Of a stretch of 64,000 nt of DNA, positions 11,385 through 22,021 are shown in pieces. Position 1 is the first letter of the stretch; each line of letters starts with the position of its first letter. The translations under genes were made by a program, and so were the position numbers. Source of the DNA: Phytophthora quininea (lineage: Eukaryota; Oomycota; Peronosporomycetes; Peronosporales; Peronosporaceae); the NCBI GenBank assembly GCA_011947345.1, contig JAAVTG010000586.1, positions 496,001-560,000 of the forward strand. The letters are read 5' to 3'. Below the pieces are notes generated by a model. That model saw only the letters and a list, made by a program, of their open reading frames with translations. It ran no database searches and was not told the origin of the DNA.

Positions 11385-12414
11385 TTACTTAGGGAACAAC
11401 TCGTCAACCTGGGATTCCGGCAAGCCAGCATCAAGCAGCTTCTTCCTCGCAAGTGCGCGGTCGATCGTCAGCTGCAGCTTGGTCGCTTCCACTTCGTAGC
11501 GCAGTTTTTCACACTCGAGCTTGTGGCGCTCCTCCTCCATCGCAAGTCGCTTCTTCTCTCTCCTCACGCACTGCCTCCGCCAGAAGACGTTGCGTGCTCT
11601 CGTAACTCACCAGCGTCGCTGGGTTGCTCCAATTGCCTGTAAACGCTGCACTTGCAGCCGGAGCTGCTGCTGCTGCTGCTCCAGTCGACGACGCAGCCGT
11701 GGCCGCGATACTCGTCGCACCTGCCGACGGCAGACTGAGCGGTACTCGACTCGCTTCCTCCTCGACGCTTTCACTGGGGATTGTCTCCATCGGCTGCTCC
11801 GCATCAATCATACTCTTGTCTGCATATTTCCTCTTCTTCAGCATCGGCGCCGCGCGGTGGTACGGGCGTCTGGCGCGGATGCCTTTGACGTCGTCCTTGC
11901 CGAACACTTCGTGCAGCACGTGGTAGTAGCGGCACATCCGCAGCACGTGCGACTCGACGCGGCTGCGGCCGCCGTCTGTCGCCAGCTCCAGGTCATCCAG
12001 TTCGACGTTTTCCTTGCGCTCGAAGCTGGTGGCGTCGCAGCCGTGCTGCTCCAGCCAGCCGCGCGCGGTCTCGTAGCTGCGCTCCAGCTCGCTGATCTGC
12101 GTGCGGATATTGGCGTTCTCTCGGTGGTGGATGCCCTCGCGATACATGTTGCCCTTGATCTCGGTGCACAGCATCTCGCGCGTCTCGCCGCTCTGGGACT
12201 TGCCGTCCCGCCAGCGCGAGTAGTTGCCTGGAGCCGCCAGCCAGTCCAGCAGCACGCCGATGGACGTCTTGCCGCCGCGCGTGGCGTTGTCACTGTCCCA
12301 GAGCACACGCTGGCGGCGCACGGCGGGCGGAGGGATCGGGCGCGCGGAGGGCGGGCTCGCGGCGACGGCGCGTCCATTTGGCGTGGACGTCGGAGACGAA
12401 GCTGCGGAATTCAT
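11385..12414 (-). CDS. WL-PGN family protein F (putative DNA-binding)
   Basis: The ATG at 12414 starts a protein with an N-terminal module RVLWDSDNATRGGKTSIGV then LLDWLAAPGNYSRWRDG, followed by ~60 helical residues. Next come a Ser/Ala-rich middle and a charged helix ending in ARKKLLDAGLPESQVDELF. This N-module plus C-terminal RK-LL--G-----VD-L-P helix recurs in nine loci in the window. The printed frame stops at 11509; one missing base in a GA-rich run near 11550 links it to the C-terminal helix at 11567-11385. Its N-module is closest to that of copy I at 62.8 kb. No function is established; the module's size and charge suggest a Myb/SANT-like DNA-binding fold, by inference only. Confidence 0.7.
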
Positions 12415-12665
12415 CGCTGTAGGTAGGAAGGAACTTTGACAGGCTTTTGAAAAGAATTTAGATTCCTTTATGGAAGGAAATGTTAGAAGGACTTGTGGTT
12501 GGCTGCCAACAACAATAACTAATAAAATGGCTGCTTGGGAACTCGTCGCTGCTCACAGGTGACGTTCAGAAAGCTGTGTGCTTCACTTCGTACTAGATTC
12601 CCTGCAAAGCCATAAAAATAGTCTTGAGAGAACTGTGGCTTGTACACTGTTCCGTTTAGCTTCTA

Positions 12666-13102
12666 GTGGTTGGAGTTAGGGAAACGACACCAGCATTTGG
12701 TGTGTCAAAAGCGTGGTGTATTGTTAACGTTAATACTATCGTTCTTGTCTTAGCAGATTTGAGATTAAATTGCCCAAAAACTTCGGAAGAATGGGAAGTT
12801 GTCGTAGATGGCTTTTGCCAAGCTGGTTCTGGCTATGGAGAAATCCTTGCAGTAATGACACCCAATTGTGGAAAACCGAGGGCAGAACGTTGACTCGGAT
12901 CCAGGTAAAATACAACGTCAACTTGTCGTCAACTCGAATGGCAATTGAAGGTGCCTTCGGGCTGTTAAAAGTGCGCTTTCGGATTTTAATGAAGTCCCTA
13001 GATGAACGCTCGCCAATGTCGTCGGCGCGAATCACTGTGACTTTCTTTGTGCTGCATAATATGATGATCGGCTTTCAAGATACTACAAAAATTTCGGATT
13101 AA
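12666..13102 (+). mobile_element. PIF/Harbinger transposase remnant with internal deletion
   Basis: The first piece (12666-12893) reads GVSKAWCIVNVNTIVLVLAD then CPKTSEEWEVVVDGFCQ, matching the N-terminal half of PIF/Harbinger (DDE_Tnp_4) nucleases. The second piece (12770-13102) reads YNVNLSSTRMAIEGAFGLLK, then VRFRILMKSL and VLHNMMI, matching the C-terminal end of the same family. The middle, which would hold the first catalytic Asp residues, is missing, and the two pieces lie in different frames. This copy is inactive. Element ends were not identified. A short minus ORF at 13402-13172 could be part of a companion ORF, but this is not supported. Confidence 0.7.
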
Positions 13103-16100
13103 GGGTTAAAACTCGCCCTTATGAAGCTGGAACCGCTAGTAATCGCAGAACAGCATGCTGTGGTGAATATGTTACTGGACTTTGTACTGGTTCTGTAGCT
13201 TCATTTCGTGTAGCTGATGTTCCTGGTGAAGCATCATCTTGTTGAAACGACTATCAATTAAGTCCTCCATCGCACTAGCCCCAGCTGTTCCAGTTTTATC
13301 GGACGGGGTGCCATTGCTACAGCCACAATTTGCAGACTCGTGCCTTCGACAAAAGCAAATAATACCGGCGCGCGCGACGACGCGTGGTGTTGTTTTCAGC
13401 ACCAGAGAGACCTTTTGTTGACAGCATACAGTACTCTGTATGCTGTCAACAAAAGTGCGCCAGAGAGATTCCAGACTTGACGTTACTAAGTCCGGAAATT
13501 ATAACAGCGCAACTTTCGTCAACGACAAATATTCGACATCAATCGTCGAGAAGGACTTGCGTGACTTTTCTGTGCACTTGTACCAAGAGTAAGACAGGAT
13601 AGTGTGATCTATATCATGTACTACACGACCCAGATATTCTTCCACCACAGGAATGCAAGGGCAATCTTTCCAAATACACACTGGTCTTTGAGTCGACGTG
13701 AGGCATTCAGGAGCCCACATGATTGTGGGAATTATAAACCAAAAACGCATTTCAGCACCGCGAAACAGTCTTAAACTTGACTTTGGTGCTGACCTGCGGG
13801 AATTTGTTTCACCATCGGTGCTATCGATCTTCTAGCAGCTTGGCAAGTAGAATCCATCGCGATACTGACACCACAACAAACTCGAACCACATTGCACGGC
13901 GGAGAGGTATGTATGGGTCGCAGTTTACGTCAAATCTAGCTGAGGTATTGGCTGCATTTCCGGACAAACGTCATCACCCCATTATGCAAGATCGTATCGT
14001 CACTGGATACTGTATGGATCCATGCGCTAGATGAACGGGAAGGCTCAGAATCGTTACCACTTCCTGCGCATTCGATCGATGCCACTAAAATACCCTGCTC
14101 TGCACTGCTAATTCCTCCAGATGACCTCATTCGTTCCTCCAAATACAGCTGTGGCATGTCGGTAGAAAGGCGTAAGACATTCTTGTGGATTTGTAGCGCA
14201 AGTTTTTCTCCGTCGTTGCTTTTCCGTCCTTTGACTTCTGAACCGATGTATACGGCACAATACCCCCCTTGAGGTTTTGCCATCTTGAAACTGGCGACCC
14301 GAGTCTTGCGGAGCATTAAACATCTTCGCGATGTATTCCCAATCGGTACGATGCAGCGACCAGCGTCCCCCAACCACAGCTAGTAGTCGGTGCTGTTTGT
14401 AGACACTGTGGTTCGTGGAGCTTCATACTTTTGGCATCTGCCACATACGCGTAGGTACGTCGCATTAGTTGCAGGTAAAATGATAACTGCTCCCATGGCT
14501 GGCTTTCATTTTTTGCCGCAGTCTTACACAGCGCGATGCAGTTTTGCGAAAGATGCCTAAAGCCACATGAAGACGATTTCATAAAATCCGGACACAAATA
14601 ATATTTGTGTCCGAATTTTAACTACCATGGTACATATACTTCATCCATCTCGCTTCTAATTCGCTTCTGGTGCCCCCCACACACACACACAAAGTAATTC
14701 CGCTCTTAAAGTTATTTGTCGCTGGGTATACCTTATAACAGCGCCTTCATGATTCAGAACAATCATCCGAGACTTCTCCCTTCGGAAAGGACTGGGTACC
14801 CTATGGACCCATCAACCTTTCACAACATCAATAACGGAGAACAGCTTGCGTTATGTGTACTTATCAATACTGTCCACTTTGGGCGCATAAACTCGGTTAC
14901 CACAAATAGCCAAAGGCTCTGGAATATGTATACCATGATCTTTTCGAAGAGATTGGGTGACTGCTGCAGCGTTGATTTTTTGAAAATTTTGGTGTTTTCG
15001 CGACATGCACCTAGTGGATGGGGATCGTGAACTAGAAATCAACTACCGCAGAACATGTAGCTGGCATTACGATCATTGGCAAGAACGAGGGCTTCCATAT
15101 TGCCGCCATATCAAGGTATTCGTCATGACCGTACACTGAACCAGACAGCTGGGTAATCTTCACCCTGGCCCGTGTGCAGTTTTTGACGCAGACATGTTTA
15201 TCGTCTTCCATAAGCTACACATCGCCACATTTCTACCGCGACACAACAGATCGTCTCGACCACACCGCACGTAGATACCGAACGCTCTATCCCCAGATCA
15301 TAGAGTTTGTTTGGTAAGTGTTGATACGGGCAATACTAAATGCAAGTATTTATGTTCACAAAATGACTAAGATACTATAACCTCCGAAATAGATGGCAAT
15401 CGAAACATTACACTATGTCTAATGCAACGATATAGTAGCGATATGAGCTACACCACATGGCGTCGCGGCAGGACGCGTTTGCATCACAACGGCTTCAAGA
15501 TTGGTCGTGCACGGTCCAAGGTTGATTGCGGAGTTGCTGAGCGCGGCCAGCTCCGTACGAAGCTCTCGAGTGTCAGCCCGACGTCACTTGTGGAGGACTG
15601 CCAAGATATGATCCCGCACAGCCTCACAGGTATAAACTCCGGTTCTTTCTCGTGATTCCGGCCCCGGAGGATCGCAGCAGTCGAGTACTGCAGGTACAAA
15701 TCGCCCCGTAACCACCCGGAAATGCCTCTGACCAATGTGATCTGCTCTTAAGTGTCGCGATCCGTGTGTCCTTAGCGTAGGGTGCTGAGGCAGCTGGTCC
15801 TAGTATCGAGAGTGGACGGTCTTGGACGGTTGAAGGTAACCAAGGAACGGTTGCCGTTAACAATAAAAAGTCTATTTGATTCTTTAGACTTGAGCTTCTT
15901 GTCTCTTCTTGTTCTTGTCATCGGGCAGGCCCGCTTCTCGGCCGCAACGGGGAATCATAATTGAGCGTTTTCCCACTACACATACTTGCCTCTTTATCGG
16001 CACAACTTTACTTCACGGGGATGACTTACCTGCTGGACCCTCCAGGATGAGGTTGCCGAGGTCCACGACGATCTTGGCCAACTATCAGGTGTGACAGCTA

Positions 16101-16927
16101 GCGATAGCGAGTACCAGAGCCCACCACGAAGTCGGGATGATGCGATCAACGTGGAGGTCCCGCAGCCGCGCCGTTCCTCGACGGTAGAACACCGCCACGT
16201 GCTGGTACGTGACATGAGACAGCAGCGAAAATCCCCGAAGCAAGATTCCTAAGCACCACTCCAGGACAACTACGCCTATGGCAATACTCGTCTAGTGCAA
16301 ATTGCAATGTCCACAAACTCCGGCAACAAATTCTGCATCATGATAAATCCGGCGGACGGGAGCAATACGTAATCCAAAGCGCGGGCAAGCTCTGGCTGAA
16401 CGGCCGGGGCTGAAACAATATCTTCAAGGGTATTGACACAGCGTAATACTGCCAAATACAAATCGATTTTCCGTGAAAAACTCTTTTGGGGGTAAAAAAT
16501 GTATTCTCTCCAAATCACAAAATCGAACCAACGGGCGGAGCCCTTGCTCTCTTGGCAGCGTCTCTGCGGCGTTCGCTCGAGGCGTACCGACGCTGTAGAT
16601 CGCCATCCGACCGCCTACCAGGTCTGCCGCAGTATAACACAGTCCAGCGACCGAACGAGACTCAACGACAACCTACCAGACGCGAACCGGACCATTTACT
16701 AACCAACGAACGGGCGACTGCCATCACCAAGCAAAAATGGTCGGTAGAAATAGATTTCATTAAACGAAAGAAAAGCAACTCCCGGTACCGACAAGCATAG
16801 TGCCTGTTGTGCCCTGGCGCCCAGGCTGTACGCTTTGATGGCGTTATGCTGCCAGGAGTTCCTCTGTTTTAATATCGCAACGTGGGTGTTGACGGCATGT
16901 TGGTGTTTGTTTGAATGGCAGGTGAGG
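13103..16927. other. Gene-poor island, probably decayed mobile or duplicated DNA
   Basis: About 3.8 kb with no intact gene. Minus-strand fragments at 14597-13936 (for example DWEYIAKMFNAPQDS in one frame), 15735-15484, 16215-15994 and 16518-16276 (PAVQPELARALDYVLLPSAG) look protein-like but are broken and unrecognised. A short (CA)n run lies at about 14679-14691. The stretch follows the Harbinger remnant and contains the strong palindrome listed separately. Confidence 0.4.
13412..13455. repeat. Perfect inverted repeat, 20-bp arms with 4-base spacer
   Basis: The left arm is 13412-13431 (CTTTTGTTGACAGCATACAG), the spacer is TACT, and the right arm 13436-13455 is its exact reverse complement. 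The sequence would form a long hairpin or cruciform. It lies about 310 bases after the Harbinger remnant. It could be two abutting transposon ends or a small MITE. No tRNA or terminator role is evident. Confidence 0.9.
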
Positions 16928-19497
16928 ATGCACAGAACGCAGCGGTACCCCGTGGGCACAAGGATCTCCAAGTATTTTAACGGCTACAAGGACCCATTCC
17001 AAGGCACAGTGGACCAGCATTCCGATGTCACCGACTTCTACCACATCTCTTACGATGATGGAGACAGCGAGGAAATGACAGAGGACGATGTGGAGACTCA
17101 TTTTTAAGCATGCCCAAACGGAGAACGTCGCCACCTGTTACGTTGAAGCGTACGAACAGCAACAGCAGTGTTGGAAGCACTTCGTCAATGAATGGGGATC
17201 ATTCCACCTCTGCGGTTGCTAGCAGCAAGGGTAAAGGAAAAGTGCTCAGTTTAAACGATAATGCGCCCGACCTAGTACGCGGAAACAGCTTTACGGAGAC
17301 TGGATCTCGTAGCGAACTCCGTGTGTCTATACCCAAAGAAACACATGATGAAGAGGCGGATGATGAAGAAATGTCAGAGGAGGAGGAGGAAGAAGAAGAT
17401 GAGGAAGACGAACAGGAAGATGAGGAAGATGAGGAAGAAGAGGAGGAAGATGATGACGAATCTGATGGCCCTGAAGTTGGCCCGGAGGAGATCAACCGGC
17501 TGATCACCAAACCGGTCCAAAGAGTCATCACAAAGAGGATGGCACCACCGAAACAGTGCAAGGCGCAGTGTCGAGTTATTTTCCAGCCACACGAATGTTT
17601 CGCGTTATGTATTTTGACGGAGAGTGCTCCGACCTCAGTTACCAAGAGGTTCTGGAAAGCATTCCATTGAATGCACGCCCAATTACGCCTATCGGGAAGC
17701 GAAAGCACGAGACGGAAGAACCGACGCGTAGTTCGAAGAGCTCGTCAAGATCCGCTCCGTCGGCATCTCCGAAACGCCAAAAGACGCTCGAGTTGAACAC
17801 GGCATCGTCCACCTCTAAGGCCACAGCGCGGACAAAGAGAAACGGAATTACCAAAAGGCATTGAAATCTCCGTCGCCCGATAGCCCTGTGGCTCAGGAAT
17901 CGGATATGGCATCCGTCGATGACGTTGAATTCAACATCTTGCGTAAGGTGCTTTATATTGCAGTGAGTACACTCGACAACGATATCGTGGATGCTCAACT
18001 CAAGGTTTTGTCGTCGTCAAAAGTGAAGGTACGTGCACGGTTGTTCTCTGTTCGTTGTTATTATTTCAGTGGTGCTTAGATGGTTTCCATAGGATAAGGA
18101 GGCGGTCAAGATGTTTGTACGAAAAGATGGTTTGGTTTCGTTGAAAGAATTGCTGAGCAAGTGGGAAACTCAAGAAGATACACATCAAGGTGTATTGTTG
18201 ATCCTGAAGGTATGCGTTTTGTAGACGCGGAACTTGCAAATGTATTAATCGACGTGTTTGGCAAAGTAGATTCTTACCGTGCTGCCAGGTATCACGAGTG
18301 ATGACATCGTAAGCAGCAAGATCGGCAAAAAGATGCGAGACATTGCGCGGGTTGGTGTCTTCAACGACGAAAGCATTCCTGCGATCGCGGCGTGGGCGAT
18401 TCAGAAGATGAAAAGCGATCTTGGTATCGAAAAAGAAAAAGCTGGACGGAAGAGCCCCACGCACGCAAATGGCAACGAGACTCGCAAGGAGAAAAACAGT
18501 TCGCGATCGGAGGATTCAGGCAAGCGGAGTCCACCTTCTCGAGACATCGAGGACAAGAGCCACAATGCAAAGTCCAAACCAGACACTGCCCCTCGGCGTC
18601 AAGGTGACCTCGGAAAGGCTCCCGGTGGTCCAGCTTTGAAGCGCTCCAACTCAGTAAATCACCTACACAACCTCATGAGTATGTTTCGCTATGCCTCTGG
18701 TGGTTAAATGATTCTGATCCTAACATGTCCTCGCAGGTTCGAAAAATGGTAGGGACTCGTCAACCGTTCGACGCGACAGAGACATTTTTGGAAACTTGGT
18801 GGTGGCGAAGCGAAAGCTGGGGACCGCCAACAATTGGCGAGCAAGGCGCTCCACTGTCGTCCTTGACCAGGTGTCCAAAAGGGTGAATGACAATGCGCAG
18901 GAAGTCGAATTCCTCAAGACGCAGCAGGCTGAGGAAGAGGAGCGGCCAACCAAGATCTCGTTTAGCGACGGTGCCCAAGTTCTCATGTTCGAGAAGGAGG
19001 TCGAGGTCTCGAAGCTGCTCCGTCCTGCCGGGTTGAAAGCCCCAGCGCGTCCACCAGCCAAGCGGCGGACAGGACCCCTCCGGCCAATTCTCAAACGCAG
19101 CAAGTACACACCACCACCCGCTCCAACGCAAGAGCAGCCTGCTGGTGTCCCGGATGACGCTCCGCCTGCAGTGCAGTCGACAGCTCGACCTGCTCTCGAG
19201 CCGATCTCGGCGGACACAGCACGGCCTTCGCTGGATGCTGGAAGTGCAGAAAAGGAAGGCGTTTCGTTCGAGTCTCCGAGATTTGACACCTCCAAGTTGT
19301 CCAAGGTGGTGAGTCCGACGGAGCGAGAGAGAAAGAAGCACCGTCAGGAGGTGCACTCGCCGCCTCCGGTGATTTCGCTGGAGGACCAGCCGCCATTGGA
19401 TTTCACTGAGGATGGCGAAATCCAAGAAGACCCAAGTGCAGTCCCGCAAGACAGCACCGAATGCCCCGCTGAAGTGACCGCAGCCACCACTGCCTGA
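16928..19497 (+). CDS. PNUTS-like protein: Tudor/Agenet-like, acidic, TFIIS-N and PP1-docking segments
   Basis: Start ATG gives MHRTQRYPVGTRISKYFNG, opening a Tudor/Agenet-like segment (YHISYDDGDSEEM). Next come an ~35-residue Glu/Asp run, a second Tudor-like segment (RVMYFDGECSDLSYQEVL), and a helical domain with the TFIIS N-terminal pattern over exons 1-3 (FNILRKVLYIAV, LLSKWETQEDTHQGV, AIAAWAIQKMKSDL). Further on is TKISFSDG, a good PP1-binding RVxF motif, as in PNUTS (PPP1R10), which also pairs a TFIIS-N domain with a PP1 motif. Exons end/start at 18028/18093, 18209/18270, 18678/18737. Three frame changes lie at homopolymers 17101-17105, 17551-17553 and 17853-17856; one added base at each restores a single frame. 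Probable role: chromatin-linked PP1 targeting. Upstream ATGs exist but are less convincing. Confidence 0.7.
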
Positions 19498-19609
19498 CCC
19501 GGGCGACTGCAGTCGGACAAAGTCTTCGTAGCGCATTGGAAAATGTAACCCCGTTGCCAGTCTCATTCTGTAAACAGTTTTTTTGCGTCAGAAGAGTCCA
19601 CTTCAAGAA

Positions 19610-20903
19610 ATGGCGTCGATGGACGAGTTCGAGCGCGCGCAGGCCCAAGCCATGGAGCTGTTGATCCAGCAGTGCGTCTCCTCTCCAGAAGCCTCTGCTC
19701 CTTCTACCTCCAGCGCTGAAGCCAACGCGACTGTCCTGGACCTGCTGGCGCAGACGTGCGCAGACGCCAACGCGGCCGTGCAGCAGTTGGACGTGGACGA
19801 AGTGGCCTCCGCCCTGGCCAGCGCCGTGAGCGCCACGCAGCAGAGTCTGCGCAGCGTCAGCAAGAATGTCGGCGCCATCCTGCAGGACCCAGAGCAGATG
19901 CAGCAACTGTGCTACCACGTGCAGCAGGCGGACAGACAGGTCTTCCAGGCTCTGCAGCAGTCGGCGCTGCTGGAGGATCAGCACCGAGACGCAGACCACA
20001 CAGAGCAGTTAATTGCGGGCCCTTATGCAGAAAATAGGGCTCTAACAGTGCCTGCAGACGAAGAGAACGTCAGGAACATGATGCTGCTGGCGGAGAACAT
20101 GTGCTCCACGATGGACCACGCGCTCAGCACAATTACGAGCGATGAGCTCAATTTGGCGGCTCAGTTGTCGCTGAATATCGCGCAGAAGTTGCTGGACGCA
20201 GGACAGAAGCTCTTTGTGTCGCTTGGAGAGGAAGAGCGCAGAAAAGGAAACCGAGGAGACAGGATCACCATTGAAGAGTTGGAGGAGCAAGAAGAGCAGC
20301 AGAAGCTGAAGAGTGAGAAGAAGATGAAGCAGGCCGCCGTGATTCAGACATACGTTAGTGATCTGTACAAAAAGACGAGAACAGAAGTGGTGGACCACCC
20401 GTTCCTTGCTGGAGCTCTCACGGCTGCCGGACTGCCATTCATCGGCCTTGCGGTATGAAACGTTTGCCTCACACGTTGTTGCTGGAATGACTAATTACAT
20501 ATTGTTGCTGTTTAGATTCCCGTGGCGAGTTTAATTGCGCTCGCGCTTATGATTGAGAAGTACTACCCCGAGCACGCTACACTAACGCTAGAGCTGTGCT
20601 CCAACTTCATTCAGGTAGCGTTTGATTCGAAGGCGTCAAGTAGCGGAGGTTTGGCTGACTCAATATGCTTTTGTGCTGCGTGTGCAGATGTCGAAGCTTT
20701 GGTTCCTGCTGCTCAAGATTAGTGCGCGTCAGGTCGGTGTTGTGGCGAAAGATTGCTTCCAATCGTGGTATGAATACGCCTCCACAAACGGATTTTTGGC
20801 GACTGGAGTGGAACTGGCGTCTGCAGGATGCAGCCTCAGTTTCCTAGGCATCTCGTACTTGTACCAATCGGCGATGCACTACACCCAGCAAATTCTCCAG
20901 TAG
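19610..20903 (+). CDS. Hypothetical helical protein with hydrophobic C-terminal segments
   Basis: ATG at 19610 (MASMDEFERAQAQAMELL) starts three exons, 19610-20452, 20516-20614 and 20688-20903, all joined in phase 0. The protein is ~385 residues. The first two thirds are Ala/Gln-rich helices with a charged stretch (ELEEQEEQQKLKSEKKMKQ). Then comes a long hydrophobic segment crossing the first intron (GALTAAGLPFIGLA|IPVASLIALAL) and a weaker one near the end (ASAGCSLSFLGISYL), so one or two membrane passes are likely. No family was recognised. A TTG at 19583 is in frame but not needed. Confidence 0.75.
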
Positions 20904-21105
20904 CGGCGCAACTCAAGATGTGACAAATTGCTCGACTGTGTGTGGATTATAACGAGCTCGCGTCAGCTTCTTCACCAAGACAAGAATGTTTTAGCAATCT
21001 CGCAATGCATTAACAAGTATATTTCTGTTATTTTTAGTGGCCTTGTCCAGGGCGTGCTCAGTTATTGCTGTTTTACTCGTCTGCTTGCTTTGACAAACCT
21101 AATAA

Positions 21106-21894
21106 ATGGGATCGAAGCAGAGTGCACTGAAGAAGGAAATTAACCATCTCCGACATGAAGCCCGGACGAACGCGGCAAAGTATCAGGAAGAGCTGGGCAT
21201 GGCTACACAGGAGAAACGTCAACTTCAGCTGAAGATCGACGAACTGCAGGAAATTGTGCGTATTTTCGACCAAGAACATCTTCGCAGTATTGCAAACTAA
21301 TTTCACTTGTTCCTATAGGCGACAAAGGCACAGCTTGAGGTCGACAAGGCGCGAAATGAAGCTCAGCAGCAAGAAGAACGCATGAAAGCGTTGAAATGGG
21401 AACTGGTGCGACAGATGAAGTTGTCTGGATCACCTGTTGCTGGGAGCTCCCGCTCTCTGATCGCTTCTTCTCCTGAACGAATTCCTCTAAACTGGAGATT
21501 GAATGACGATGTGGCACTTCGGCAATCTGCTGCGTCGCCAAAGAAGTCGTTGGTTGCTGCCTCGACTAGCAATAATAACGATAGCAAGCAAACTCCTAAA
21601 CAAGAACAAGTCTTAACAAAGCCCGCGGAGCCAGGTAATCACAATCAGCTTGTGGCAGATGCTGAAGGTAAAGAAGCAAAGGTACCAACCGGGTCGGAGC
21701 TCAAGGCGACAGCCTCAGTGGAATCACTCTCAGACAATGACAACAGCACTTTTGAGTCATCTACAGCAAAAGATGGTGACGAACCGATACGAAAGATAGC
21801 CGACCGTATCAAGCACGCAGAGAGCAAAGGCAGTGACGACCCTGAGACCAACAACACTTTATCTTTCTCGGACAGTGATGAAAGTAGCTCGTAA
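21106..21894 (+). CDS. Putative N-myristoylated coiled-coil protein
   Basis: Two exons (21106-21255 and 21319-21894, 63-nt intron, phase 0) encode ~241 residues. The N-terminus MGSKQSALKK fits a myristoylation signal (Gly2, Ser6, basic residues after), so membrane attachment is likely. Residues ~5-100 form a coiled coil. The rest is acidic, Ser/Thr-rich and disordered, ending in SFSDSDESSS, a likely CK2-type phosphorylation tail. No enzyme motif is seen. It lies just before the large Ig/ZU5 gene on the same strand. Confidence 0.75.
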
Positions 21895-22021
21895 TTTGCT
21901 GCAGGTACGACAGCGCATTAATTAATCCCTCCTTCTCTGTCGCCCTCCCTGATCTGAATTCCCGTGAATTGTTTGCCAGATCGATTCCTCCAAGCGTCAC
22001 CAAGCGCAAAATATACTTACA

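Noticed and set aside
11521..12426. Plus-strand ORF of 301 codons opposite WL-PGN copy F
   Set aside because: It is the antisense shadow of copy F, is Arg/Ala/Leu-rich without motifs, and copy F has family-level support.
13412..13455. Palindrome as a transcription terminator
   Set aside because: Bacterial-type terminators do not apply here, and no gene ends next to it.
17199..17708. Minus-strand ORF with a long poly-Ser run
   Set aside because: It is the antisense of the Glu/Asp-rich segment of the PNUTS-like gene, and the Ser run is only its complement.
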